64,000 bases of DNA from Combretum micranthum (Eukaryota > Streptophyta > Magnoliopsida > Myrtales > Combretaceae): NCBI GenBank assembly GCA_024138025.1, contig JAMXBD010000233.1:186001-250000 (forward strand). The letters run 5' to 3'. Of the stretch, positions 34,208-46,692 are shown piece by piece (position 1 is the first letter of the stretch; the number at the start of each line of letters is the position of its first letter). The translations under genes and the position numbers were made by a program. The notes beneath the pieces are model-generated. The model searched no databases, was not told where the DNA came from, and was given only the letters and a program-made list of their open reading frames with translations.

Positions 34208-35860
34208 ACTGAAACTAAAGATAGAATAGGATTCTAATTCTTTTATATATAGAACCATACATCTAAATAGTGAACTCTGTAAATTATAATAATAACAATA
34301 CTTTATGTATTGTAAGCAAGTTTGTATATAAAAGTTAGGTTATTTCTAAATTATTTTTATATAACGGGCTGTTACAACAAAAGTATTCTTCAAAAGCGTG
34401 ACCAAAGCTTTTCGGTTCTGCTACCAATATAATTTTCTTTATAGCTCTAACTATCAATTCATTGTCATACTTAGCTGGGATTCAGAGTAGTACATGAGTG
34501 CCAAAATGGAGATATGCTATGACGGAGACCATCGTGAAATCGTATAATAGTTCTGTTTTGGCAAAGGCTCTTTGGTTAAAATGCGTTTCTTTCCAGGCCA
34601 GGAGATTTCTTGGCCAATACAAATTCACAAGGCACCACAATATGATCGTAGTAGCTTTTACCTTTTATCTTTCATGTTCTCTTTAATTGTAAGTTCTACC
34701 TAGAGTGGTTTTATATTACACACGTTGCTTGTTTTTAACTTGGAGATTTGACATGAATAAACTTATAGAGGGTTATACATAGGATTGCCACAACCTGCTT
34801 ATGATTGGGTAATGCATATACTTTACTCAACTTGATAGATTTTGAGTAGGTATTAAAACTTATAAGATAGATCTTGAATATTATTTTTCAGAATTTATAT
34901 ATGGATAGGATGTATATGATATTAACGTACCTTATACTCACCTAAGAGCCTATAATTTAATGTATATAGGATAAATGTTTTAAAGCGTGGCTTACCCATC
35001 TTGTATAAGTCATTGAATAATAATAACAATGAAAAAGCAATAATATGTCCACTTTTAAGTTTTAAATTCTAAATTATCAAAAAAGAATATGATATAAACA
35101 TATAGACATCCTAAAGTAAAGACGAGTATTAAGATTAAAAGGCCATGCAATCTTAAACTAACAGCCATTTAATTAGTATAATAATATCGGTAAAGAAGTA
35201 TAAGTATGTAGTAGAAATGTAAAAATTATCCTCACTAGGATAAAAATGTGCAATTAGACATGTCTATTGAATCTTGTATAGAATTTACTATTTTGTGCTT
35301 ATATGGAAAGACACTATTTAATAAAAGTTGTTAAACGTTTAGCCTTGAATTATAATATTCTCCAAATATAATAGGAAAATTTATAAATTTCCTAAGGTAC
35401 CCTATACTTAAATTTCACTGTAGTATTAGGATGTGATAAGATAGACACCATTTCCAAATTTTAAAAAACCTGTACTTATAATTACTATACAGATAGAGCC
35501 TCATACATTGCTTATCTTATACTCGTGCATATACATGGGTACCCTTACTTACAATGAGAGAAACTTATTATTGACAATAAATATCATAAAAAAAAGGGTT
35601 CATGATTTGAGATCACTTTTTCACTAAGGTTTTATATTATAAAACAACCGTTCAAATATTATTTTAACATTTGTTAGTATTCGATGCCTAATGACAGCTA
35701 TTACTGCAGTAACCAAGAGTAGTTGGTTTCATAGTAGATTTTGAGGTAAGTGGTGGAGTAAGCAACCAAAATGGTGTAAGGCTGATGGCGGTAAGTTAAC
35801 TAAAATTAATAGAAAAAATTGATACCTAAAGTCTTATGGACTGTTTATTATCATTTCCGA
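34208..35860. other. Intergenic DNA, no gene recognised
   Basis: Mostly AT-rich. A 62-codon frame at 34498-34686 (+) has no motif, and the local base composition (34430-34690) is slightly less AT-rich than its surroundings, so an exon relic is possible but cannot be named. Confidence 0.4.
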
Positions 35861-35957
35861 AAAGGTGCACCCCACAATTATGTCAATTTCTGAAATTTCT
35901 ACATATCCTCCATTCTAGCACCCAGTTCAAATTGATATAACTGTGGGGTGCACCTTT
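35861..35957. repeat. Near-perfect inverted repeat, 29-bp arms
   Basis: AAAGGTGCACCCCACAATTA... at 35861-35889 pairs with its reverse complement at 35929-35957 with only two mismatches, spacer 39 bases. The RNA would fold into a strong hairpin of about 97 nt. Could be a small foldback element or a small-RNA precursor. Confidence 0.85.
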
Positions 35958-36800
35958 ATAGGATAAGTCCAACATAGAAAATTACACATGGATGTCTTTC
36001 TAGTTAGGACGAAACAAGGAATCATCATACCGATTTGTCTGACATGTACATTTGATGAAGCTAAGCGCATTAGAGTAGAGTCCAATGTCTAGACATATGG
36101 CTAAAGTATCTTATTTACGATCAATGCCGGTAGCAATCATATGGAGATGTTTCAAGTTCTTTGAGAAGCGACAGGAAGGACACCTCAGTATGTATATTAC
36201 AAGGCAGGAGTGGTACAGAAGATTGATTTTACAGTGACATGTGAGACTGCAGGGTCGTTCCATTTCAAAACAAATCTAAGGTAGAAGACAGATACTCTAT
36301 AGTTGTCAATGGTTAAGGACCCTGTTCCTAGATGTGTGGAGATAGAATCAGAGGAGTCTTCTACTCAAATTGCAGAAGATAGACTATATCAATCAAATCC
36401 AGCAGTGCAGAACAAAATAACTTTTTCTTTGGTTGATTCCACAAGGGTAGGACAAATTAACTTTTTCTCCCTTATAAAGCTATTGCTACATTTAGCTAAT
36501 GGAATAGCAGTCCTTGTCAAGACCAAAGTAATAGCTATTCCTTAGTTTTTCCTCACATATTTTGATGATTTATCCACAAAATTAAACCCAAACATTTAAG
36601 TCATGGCATAAGACAAGGGCATACTGGTATTTTATCTTATTCCTTCCTACAAACCACAATTGCTAACTTCATCTCATAATACTTATTCTATACACCATAA
36701 TGTATAATATTTTCTCGTATCAAACGGTAGCTTGTCATGGATCAAGCAGGCATATGTTAGTACCACTCCTCAGCAATACTATGCCAACATCTTGAGAGTT
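35958..36800. other. Intergenic DNA downstream of the kinase gene
   Basis: Less AT-rich between 36000 and 36540. An 80-codon + frame at 36303-36545 has no recognised motif. It would hold the 3' UTR and poly(A) site of the minus-strand kinase near its right end; no distinct signal stands out. Confidence 0.4.
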
Positions 36801-36804
36801 GTTC

Positions 36805-39239
36805 CTAGTTTTGCAATTCGCTATCATCATGACGAAGAAGCATCTCAACCACTTGGCTCATGGTAGGCCTCAGATCCCTATCCTCTTCCATGCATTGAAG
36901 AGCCACTACAATCAGAATTTCAATCTTCTTCATGTTGAAGTCGCCATCTATTGTTGGATCAACAACTTTTCTCAACAATGTTGCCATTTCACTCTCTTGG
37001 CCATTCTTCTTCTCTCGAATCCAAGAAGTCATCTGTTTCCAACCAGAAACTTCTCCACCGCCACCCACTGGGCTCTTCCCAGTTACCATCTCCAACAACA
37101 CTATTCCATAACTGTAAACATCCACCTTTGATGTGATTGGCAAATTATAGATCCATTCTGGAGCCATGTAACCTCTAGTACCTCTAATACAAGAGAACTC
37201 AGAACTTCTAGATGCAGCTCCTCTATGCAGCAACTTAGACAGCCCAAAATCTGCCACTTTTGGCTTGTAATCTGAGTCTAAGAGTATGTTCTGAGGCTTC
37301 ACATCACAATGGAGTACCCACTCCAAGCATTCCTCGTGTAGATATGCAAGCCCTTTGGCCGAACCTAACGCAATATCAAACTTCTTGCCCCAATCCAGTT
37401 GTGGAGAATAAATATTTTCTGCGAGCGAACCGTGTTCCATGTACTCATACACCAGAAGCCTATGGTTACCTTCTGCACAGTAACCCCACATTTCAATCAA
37501 ATGCATGTGATTAAGATTCCCGATTGAGCTCACCTCTGCTAGAAATTCTTCCTCCCCTCCGCTTGCCAGACTGAGCCTCTTCACGGCCCCTGTTTTTCCA
37601 TCGGGTAACTGTGCTGTATATACAGATCCAGAGGTTCCTCTTCCAATTTCATTGCTAAAATTTTTTGTAGCTGCTTTTAGCTCACCGTATGTATACCTTC
37701 TCAATCTTGTTGCTGCATGATTGTAACCCTGTTTAACCTTATTCTTGTCAAGACGAGTCCAAATTAAGGAGCAAAATACAGCTACTGCTGCCATTATCTC
37801 TAAGCCTGCCAACACCAGTGCGAATATAAGCAGAGCTTTTACTACTCTATTCCCATGCATCTTCGTGTACGACCTTGCAAGAGTGATATCGCGTGTCGAG
37901 CAATGTAAACTGGAATCTTCAAGACTTTCCATCTCTATTTGGTAGCGGCTGAAATTTTCATCCTTTGGCAATTTCAAATAGATGGTTTCTACTAGAAACG
38001 GGGACCAAAAACCATTCACTAGCCGAACTTTGGGATAACATACAAATGTACTTAGTGACTCATCAAATTTGTACTGAAAACCTCTACAATTGCACATATC
38101 AACACATCGCTCTTTGCACTCTGCCAAAGTTATATTCTCATAGAATCCTTTATCATTTCCATAAAAGTCAGTATGAGGAATCTGAAGAAAGTCCACACCA
38201 AGACTTTCATTACCACAGAAGTTCTTATATTTGGATTTGCATCCTTGAGTCCAGTCAGTGAGGTCTCCTCTCTCGTGCCCTGGTAAACAAGAACAACTTC
38301 TTCCAAAATAAGGATTGTAAATGCAGAAACTGTTAGGTCCACAGATGCCATGAACAGCACAAGGCCTGGAAATTAATTGCCCAGTAACCCTCCATGTTTT
38401 TTGTCCTGCAGATCGGCTATATAAACGAACGTTACCATCTATGTCAATTTTCAATATTCTTTGAGTAACAACTCCAAAGTCTGATGAGAGGAACCAAAAA
38501 TCGTCGGAGGATGTGAAGTTGCCATACTTATCGAGTACTGCCACTCTGCTATCATTGTAAGTTGTTCTGCCAGCTTCCCAGCTGACTTTCCATGGATCAG
38601 GCCAATAAACGCTTGAGGTTACAGGTCCACTAACGATAAGACGGAGAACGTTGTCGCTGTCGAATGAAAGCTTGTAGTAGCCAGAGGAATAGTTTCGTTG
38701 GCTTTTTGATGAGACAAGCGGGGCGTCTCTTGTTAGTACTTGTTGCGGAAGAAGTGTATCAGTTGGTGAATCAAAGCTCTGCCAAATGATCTTTCCTGAA
38801 TCGTTGAGAACTAAATTTCCAGTGCTCTGGAGCTTTAATTCCACAGATGTCGCTGCCACTGAAGCTGTGTTTGTGGACCAAACTAATGAACTCACACGCC
38901 TAGCATCCCTTAATTCCACATCACCATGTTTTGTTAAGGTGAGTTTTGAGTGCTTTCATTCACGGGTTCATCACGATTCGCCATCCACACCACGGTGCAG
39001 TCGTTGAGACTGCAAGAGGGTTTGCTGAACCAAATGGCAAAGCAGTAAGCATTATATCCAACCGGGTAAAACCCTGCTGTGAATTCGCCATTTTCGGATA
39101 TCAAAACATCATCATCTGCGCTCTCCACAGAAAGAGAAAGGCCTTGTCTGATACTATCATTGTATTTTGAAGAAGAAAATGATATGTGTGAAAACATTAT
39201 TGATAGAAGCGATAATAAGAAGAAATGGTTTCCCATCAT
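36805..39239 (-). pseudogene. G-type lectin S-receptor-like serine/threonine kinase, ZmPK1 type, one frame break
   Basis: Single-exon receptor kinase of about 805 codons, the usual length. Start: ATG at 39239, giving a signal peptide (FFLLSLLSIMFSHISF). A B-lectin domain follows with AIWFSKPS and VVWMANRDEPVN. At about 38950-38936 the frame ends in TAA; the lectin domain resumes in another frame (KLTLTKHGDVELRD). The second frame (704 codons from 38919, numbering from there) has lectin end GNLVLNDSGKIIWQSFDSPT, S-locus and EGF-like Cys (about 187-228), PAN (about 235-300), transmembrane segment 358-388 and kinase 420-695: Gly loop GRGTSGSV, Lys447, Glu462, HCDVKPQN (Asp539, non-RD), DFG 557-559, APEW 586. 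All catalytic residues are intact. It should sit in the plasma membrane and sense an extracellular ligand. The one-base frame change is a real mutation or a sequence error. Confidence 0.93.
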
Positions 39240-39306
39240 AGCTTACATTGAAGATGTTCTTTGTTACCGTGTTTTGTTTTGATGAAGATCGAAAGGAGAA
39301 TATTCT

Positions 39307-39314
39307 GTTTATAT
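39307..39314 (-). promoter_or_regulatory. Possible TATA box of the kinase gene
   Basis: Minus strand reads GAATATAAACAGAATA about 70 bp before the ATG at 39239, which would leave a 5' UTR of roughly 40 bases. Placement is right, sequence match is moderate. Confidence 0.4.
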
Positions 39315-39319
39315 TCAAC

Positions 39320-40757
39320 AGAAGTGGTCTTTTTATTGGGACGTACAAGTTCGAATCCCTTCCACTGTAATTTAAAAAAAAAAAAAATCAACATGAGCAT
39401 GTCTCACATTTAAGCGAGATTATTTGCTGGAGCCGACCACCACGACTTTTTGGTTTTTCTTTTCCCAATATAATAACCATATGTTAAGTATTTTAATAAT
39501 CAAGTACGACTCCTTCCGTTGAAAAAAAAAAAGGCAAAGAATTTTCCTTTCTAAACTTATTTGACAAGGCATGCAATAATAAATATTTCTCAATTTGAAT
39601 GAAACTTTGGTAGATGTGATGAACTTTCTGCTGAATAATTTACTAGCTGACGTGGCACCCATCTTAGATATATAAATTTAATAATATTAAGTCATAAAAG
39701 ATTAATTGTAAAAAATTAAGTAAAAAAGTCTCATCCTTTCTTATAATAAAATTAAATAAAAATCTTTTTTTGAAAAAAATCTATCTAGGTTTGAATTTAA
39801 TGTAAACTACTTAATAAATAATATGTGATAGCCAAAAAAAAAAATGTTTTTCTCTTTATTTTCAATTTCAATTATAATGTGAATTTTTTTAAGAGAAAAG
39901 AAAAGAAAAAGTTTTTCTTTTTTCAAGAAAATGAATTATAAGTATTCTGGAAGGAGTAGTCTATTTTTGAAAAAGAGGTTAGTTAGTTTTTAGGATGAGA
40001 CAGTTATTAAAAGATAAATATATAACGAGAATAAATTAAAGTGAGGAATTGTCGTACTTTAAGTTTTGATTTTTTGACATCAATAAACGGATTTGTTTAA
40101 TAATAGTAATTGATATTTACTTATTTTAGATGATATATGAAAAAAAAAAAATTTCCATAAATATCTTTGTTTATATTAACACACCATCTATTTTTATGCC
40201 TTTAAATTCTTTAAAACTCCAAGTTTAAGGTCATTTACGACCTACCACATGTATACAAATTTGATGTAGATACATTGAAACTCAAAACATGATTAAAAAG
40301 CGCAATAATTTACATATAATAAACTATAATTCACATATAAGTGAGACACATAGAATCTGCATAACGAACTGCTTTTATAAACACTAAACATCTAAACACC
40401 ATTACTAGAGATAATTCAAAAAGGAATCCATTTATTCTACAATAAACTATCACACATAAGGAACGGGGTCCATACCTTAGCAGAAAAATAAGGCATAAAA
40501 ACTAACCACATCATCAAACAATGGTTTGTCTTTTGACTTTGTATAATATCTTGGAATTATTATTGTCATAATTTAATAGTCTAAACTCTGATGGAAAGTT
40601 CTTTTAACATTTAATATTTGATACATATAATATTCATAAGTTTACACACAAGAAGCAAGTGTAGATTTTAAATTTGGACTAAATAAGAAAAGAAATCTGC
40701 TGACAAACACAAAAACCAATAGAAACCATTCAAATTATCACTTTGAATTAACCTCTT
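39320..40757. other. Upstream region of the kinase gene, non-coding
   Basis: AT-rich, with poly(A)/poly(T) runs (39374-39387, 40140-40151). TTCGAATCCCTTCCACTG followed by an A run at about 39350-39390 looks like a tRNA B box plus tail and might be a SINE fragment. No gene seen. Confidence 0.45.
39650..39656. promoter_or_regulatory. ACGTGGC (ABRE/G-box-like) motif
   Basis: GCTGACGTGGCACC lies about 410 bp upstream of the kinase start. ACGTGGC is a known core of ABA-responsive and G-box elements; TGACG overlaps it. In AT-rich DNA this motif is rarer than expected, but function is only inferred. Confidence 0.35.
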
Positions 40758-41018
40758 TGAGAAATTCTATACACTCCTTGTTACTATCACTAGATCACGA
40801 ACATAATTCAAGCAATTTCAATGATTGAAGGAAAGAGGGAACACTTGTGACAAAATATAGTGGAAGAAGATGTGTTTATTAAGTATCTCTATAGTTTGTT
40901 ATAACAAAAAGAACAGAACAAGTATTTATACTACGAAGACATATAAAAGCTAGCTAACGTAACGCTTGTAAATATACAAGCCATAAGTAAATAATAAATT
41001 AATTAGATGCTTCAAAAC
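40758..41018 (-). repeat. 3' LTR of the antisense copia element
   Basis: TGAGAAATTCTATACACTCC onward matches the 5' LTR at 58486 for about 260 bp (shared CACTAGATCAC, CAAGCAATTTCAATGATTGA, AGAAGATGTGTTTATTAAGT). The inner border (AATTAGATGC) corresponds to AATTAGATACCGTCACA at the other end. Confidence 0.85.
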
Positions 41019-41024
41019 AAGCAC

Positions 41025-41048
41025 GCCCACCCCAACCCCTTCCCCCTA
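41025..41048 (-). other. Polypurine tract of the antisense copia element
   Basis: On the + strand a C/T/A-rich run (CCCACCCCAACCCCTTCCCC), i.e. purine-rich on the minus strand, directly inside the 3' LTR. A second such run lies at about 41281-41302 inside the duplicated LTR piece. Confidence 0.6.
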
Positions 41049-41270
41049 GAATTCAAGCAATTTCAATGATCGAAAGAAAGAGAGAACACTTGCAACAAAA
41101 ATATAGTAGAAGAAGATGTGCTTATTAAGTAACTCTATATTTTGATATAAAAGAAATTACATAACAAGTATTCATACTACGGAGACATATAAAACTTAGC
41201 TAACATAACACGTGTAAATATACAAGCCACATGTAAAGTAAAATATACAAGCTATATGTAAATAATTAGA
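41049..41270 (-). repeat. Second, partial copy of the copia LTR
   Basis: AATTCAAGCAATTTCAATGA at 41051 begins a second copy lacking the first 40 bases of the LTR; it runs to AATAATTAGATATT. It is followed by another pyrimidine-rich run (TTCCCTCCTTCCACTCCCTC). It differs from both other copies, so the duplication is old. Confidence 0.8.
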
Positions 41271-44200
41271 TATTTTCTTTTTCCCTCCTTCCACTCCCTC
41301 CGAAAAATCAACCCTATTTTTTTTTTTTTTTTGCTAATTTAAGTATTGGTAATTACCAATTTAATTAATAGAAGACGTAATCAAAATAAAAATATATATG
41401 CATATACAAAATCTATTCTATTTTTTTTCAAAAACATATAACAATAATAAATTGTTAATATATAAACTAAAGGCTAAGAACAATAAGTATGATAATAAAT
41501 CAGATCCCAAAAATAACTTGAAAAGTAAAAACAAAGGATAAATTCTATAAATTTATAATAGTAAAATATAAACAAATTCAAATTAAAGAAAATTTAATTA
41601 TTAATTAAATAATAGAATATCAAAACACTAATAATTTAAACACTTAGCGAATACATTATAATTTTCAATAATAAATACTAAAGCTGGAAAAAAAAAGTCT
41701 TAAATTGAAGATTTTGAGTATACCATAGTGTTCAGAATATTTAATATAGTATGTATATAAGTTTTCGTCTAAAAGTATTATCGAATAAGTATTTATCATA
41801 TGTGTCATTTAGACTCCAAAAATAAAAATTATTGCCCTAGTTTCAAAACTTGGGCCACACCAACATTTTTTTTCCTTTAAATTGTCATTCTTCTGTGTGT
41901 CTGAAAGTCACACATGTGGACACACACAAAAGTCTAAAAAAAAAAAAAAGTCTTCCTTCCATCAAAAGGAGAAGAAGAATTATTTAAAAAAAAATGCTTC
42001 TCCACGTCCAGAGAGGAGGAGGGGAAAAAAAATGAAAAAGACATAAAAATATATAAAAAAGAAAACCAAAAGCTCATTCAAACTTTAAAAGTCTATATCT
42101 TTTACATACTACAACTGATTTCAATTCCGAAAGTGATGTTGTGATCATAGCAATACATTCTTCAATTCAAGACCACATAAGGTAATGTTTTGACCACCTA
42201 AAATTATGTAAAAATGATAATAAATGTAGCAGACTTTATAATATAGGAGTTCATATATTAAATTTTATTTCAAGTAAATATGTTTATACATGTATGTATT
42301 TATATAAAATAATGTTAGGTTAGCATTGTATTTTGTACTTTAGTTAGCTAATATTACGTTTTGTTATCAAAAGGATGATAAATTGATAAATAAAAACGCC
42401 AGATAGCAGAAATTTGAGCATAATATTAGAGGATTAATTTCTAGAGTCCATTTATCAAGAAATAGAAATTTAGAGGCAAATCGCTAGGATTGAAATATAC
42501 CCGATAGGGTTAATAGTTGATCAAAATCAAATAATATAAAGCTCAAATTAAAATTTTGATTTAAAAAACATGAAAGTTATAATATTTAAATCATATATAG
42601 ACTAAAACCCCAGTTTAGCCTATCAGATTTGGAAACTCTAATTACATAAGAGAAAAATCTAAATCTATCCGATCCCGTAAACTTTAGATTTTATTTTTTA
42701 ACGCAAAAATAATGTAAGAAAAACATATAACCTTAAATATTGATATATCTATGGTGTAATACTCGAAAATTCTTAAAATACTCAAAGTTAAGCGTGTTTA
42801 TACACCAGAATGGGTGACCTCCTATGAAATGAGTGATACTTTGCCAAAACGAGTGATATATCGATAAGTATAGGCAATAAATGATTATTTAGAATGAATT
42901 GTCACATTTTTGAAGTATATTGGTTAGTAAATGGTATCTTAAAAATAAATTATTAGGGTGGAGATATACCCGATAAGAACTTATATTGGGTATGATTTAT
43001 GAAGATAAAATTCAAACTAAGATTTTAATATAAAAAACGCTAAAAGAAAAATATTTTTAACTTATATAACACCAAACTCTACTTTAGTTTGTAAAGTCTT
43101 TAGCCCTAATCGAGTAGGCAAAAGCCCTAAAATTACTCAATTACGTAAATATAAAACACTAAAAATCTAGTAAAAACTATCTCTTATAAAATATATGACT
43201 TAAAACCTCATTTAAATATTTTGTTTGATATGAGTTAGTAATTTAGTTGTGCACTCATCAATATCTATCTGATATAATAAATTATTTATCTTATATATAT
43301 ATATATATTTTATATACTCTATAAAACACAAAATCAATCCGTTTTATTTTTCCTCTTCATCGTAAAACAACAACATACAACATTTCTAGAGACATTTCAT
43401 CTCACCTACCCTAATTTCCTTAGGAAAATAACATCATTTCCTACATATAAAATCTTTGGAAAGAAAGAAGAAATCATGGTGATTTATATTCTTTAACCAT
43501 ACTTAGATAATTAGTTATGTTTAATAGAAGAAAACAAAGAGATTATGATAGTTCAAGTTAAATCTTAGGTTAAATATCATCATATAAATGCTCATTATGT
43601 TTTATAGAGTAAAACTTAACTAAAAAAACAATTAGAATTAAGTAAAGTAAATGTATAACATAGTTTCGATCATTAATAAGAATAGAGATATTATATGGCA
43701 AGCTTACGTAATTTAAATAACACATAATATATATTCATGAGTGAAAATGGAATCAAAGAGGAAAAATGAAAGCTTAGAAAACCCTAGACCCTTATAATGA
43801 AAGTTTCGGCCCTATAAGAAAACTTAAAAAAAAATTTACTTGAATTTGATAAATGGAACATATTTGATCATTCAATCAATAAGAAGACTGAATATGTAAT
43901 TAAAATTTAGTATATGACTTTATATACAAATATAAGACTCAGATCATACTTACAAATAAGGTTTGCAATATAAACTTGATATGACTTAAGTATTATATGG
44001 ATAAAAGGTAATTTAGCTTTGATTCTATTAGATAAACTCAATAATAAGTCCATATAGACATATGAAGATTTTGACATATAATAAGAAGAAGAAGGAGGAG
44101 GAGAAGGCTCCTAAAACAAAACTTAAAGTAATTCATTAGAAAATCAAAATGATATAAAATTGTGATTGAGAAATTACACCTAAGAAATAATCCCGAAACC

Positions 44201-46692
44201 CTAAGTATGAAATTTGACACTTATAGGATATAAAGTGTAGATTGTTGTAAATTGTAGAAATATTAGTTGGTATAATCAAATTAACTAAAATTATATACTT
44301 AAAATAAGATCAAGACAAACAAAAGGAAAATAAATGTAATTAAATATGCCTTGATTAAAAAGTAGAATAATTGGCTTAAATTAAGTTTAATCACTAACAC
44401 TAGATGAAAATAAACATAAAACAAGGAATTGAACTTGAAATAAGAATTAAGAATACAAGATAAGAAAGATAGACATCATCATGATACCATTTGAAACCTC
44501 AAAGTAACATAGGGAAAAATATACAAAATAATTAGTATAAATCGATAATTAAAAACTAAGGTCGATAAGCTTTCTAATGACTATTCATATGCTAAAATCC
44601 CAGTTAAAACAAGTACAATTTGCCTAATTTAAGATTACGTGATTAAAATCAAATTTGAAAATATTTAAAATACTTTTCTTGAGAAAACTAGTTTTATACT
44701 AACTTTAAAATTTAACTTACGAAATATAACATTTACAAGCTTCAAAATGACTAATTATATATTAAAGTTGGATTAAGAATATTAAAACTCGAGTTTAAGA
44801 TACAAAAACACAGGGGGTTTCATTCTATGAATAATAATATAGTAATAAGCATCCGTTATCTAAATTCTCAGGGGATACATATCAATCTTTGAGTTTTTTG
44901 TAGATTTTTATGACATCTAAGCAAGGATAAACATATGAGTACATTCTGATAACCTTCATATTTGCTTGTGTTTGTAGGTTTAATGTATAATATTTTGTTA
45001 TTACAAATTAAATAATTCATGTATAGGGTTGGGAAGTTTATACTTGTGGTTGCATGTGTTTATTATCTGTATTGAAAAGACCATAATTATAGGGAACATT
45101 GAGTATTACTTAATTATGTGATCTTTGCGAGTGTTTGATATTTGTCTATTGGCGTGATAATTACAAAATTGAGCATGCATTGAACAATTGCAATGTAGAA
45201 GGCTATCAACACTATACTTTGACATAGATAGGTCACACTGTCCCGTGAGGATGGTGAACATGGAGGACTGAAGTGGTATATACCTAGTGTATACTATGGG
45301 CCTTGTTTTAGGGGAATGGGAACTAAGTCGTCTTCGGGAGATGACCCATTTCATAGGATCACACTAAGGTCATTGTTATGGATATATTGCTTCAACGGAT
45401 GTTGTTATTTGTATATTATTTTCTATATATGAAAAACTTCTTGAATAAATTTGATTTCTGAAGTAGCAGCGGTCTAGGTGCTAATGTGTGTGTTGGGAAT
45501 TTGGGATCAATACGTAAAGCAAATATATTTTCTTTTTCAAATAAACAAACCCTAAATTCTCAATTGCAGATCCATTGGATTCAATCAAATTAAAACGGAT
45601 AGAATTACCTTTTTGATGCTTTAAAATACTAGAAATTCATATATGAGATGTTGCAAACGCATACACCCTATACTATATCCACACGAATGAGTTTCCAATC
45701 GGATCTCTGTGTGTGCTAGCACATAGGAACAATTCCTAATTATTGGAAATTTCTTTCAGTAGGGTTTCTCACTTTTGAGTTACAGAGTTTCTTTGTAATT
45801 CTAATATGACGGCGAACGTCTCTTAAAAACCCTAGGGGAGAACACTGTTCTATTTATAAGAAACTGTGCCATAGTCAATTGCCCTAATCTCATTAGGGAT
45901 TTCAAAGGTTATTAAGAATTCCAAAAGACACACATAAGTAATTAGGGATTCCAAATGACACACTTCTTAAAAAAATGATTGTAATTAATAATTATTTATT
46001 AATCTTAATCTTATTAAGATTAATAGATAATTAAATAGTATCCATATGGCCTAGGGCACATCGGTAGCAATGTGGATGTACCTTAACCCCTAATTTAGAG
46101 GGCGTAAGTTGGAATATATATATATGGCTACTGGTTGGCCATATATATTTTTCATTTGCTTGCATCATTGCTTATGCCTGTTTAATAACTTGTTTGTAAT
46201 TGCTTGAACGGTATGGAGTGAGGTTATACTTCACTCAGCTGATTATAACTGACTACCCAACAGCTTGTTTTTGCAGGTAACTAGAACACAAGGATAGGAT
46301 AGGGTCTGAGCATAGAGCATATCAAGGATAATGTTTCACAAGATAGGTATATGATCGAAGATTTGAAAGAATAAACCAAGTTGAGAGATAAAATTTGAAA
46401 TTGTAGTTTTCTTTCTTAACTACACCTAGTTGATATTTTTGTTAAACCTAAGTTTACCTTATCTTATTGTTTGGTAGGATATGTGATTCTCTACGGTCTT
46501 TATGATTTGTGGAAGTTTCAGTGTCCAAGAAATTATTTTCATAATAATTAAATATATGTGTATAATGTAATGAGAGGATAATTAATTAGAGTCTTGCAAA
46601 CTCTGACTTACAAGGCGGTTTACATATTGTAGGTGCACACGTAATATGATGATCTAGGGCAACTCTACTAGGCCCTCTCAAGGGTTGCTACA
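41271..46692 (+). repeat. Non-coding insertion, probably a long gypsy LTR
   Basis: It separates the copia RNase H end (46693) from the copia 3' LTR and must be an insertion. TGTAATACTCGAAAATTC at 42755 looks like the start of a plus-oriented gypsy LTR and TCAAGGGTTGCTACA (ending 46692) like its end; an acceptor-like TTGTTTTTGCAGGTAAC is at about 46265. The part 41300-42754 is AT-rich, unassigned, and includes a possible diverged duplicate (42440-42620 resembles 42950-43130). No target duplication found. No genes; the TA/AT runs and the short frames 44038-44220 and 45106-45354 carry no motif. Confidence 0.5.
45489..46069 (-). repeat. Solo copia LTR, 581 bp, minus orientation
   Basis: Flanked by ATGTG at 45484-45488 and 46070-46074. 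On the minus strand it runs TGCTACCGATGTGCCCTAGG ... ATTCCCAACACA, with TG...CA ends and a TATAAATAG promoter box (45850-45860 on +), followed by CCCTAGGGTTTTTAAGAG. No primer site adjoins, so it is a solo LTR. It is inside the long LTR-like insertion. Confidence 0.82.

Noticed and set aside
34498..34686. 62-codon plus-strand frame as a host exon
   Set aside because: No motif, splice context or homologue that I recognise; left as unassigned DNA.
36303..36545. 80-codon plus-strand frame near the kinase gene
   Set aside because: No recognised domain, and the rest of the locus gives no supporting exon.
38919..39239. A separate short lectin gene next to a 704-codon kinase
   Set aside because: Both halves belong to one B-lectin domain and join with a one-base frame change; the apparent start of the long frame is an internal GTG.
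39345..39390. TTCGAATCCC followed by poly(A) as a SINE
   Set aside because: Only the B-box-like end and an A run are visible; no A box at the right distance. Kept only as a possibility.
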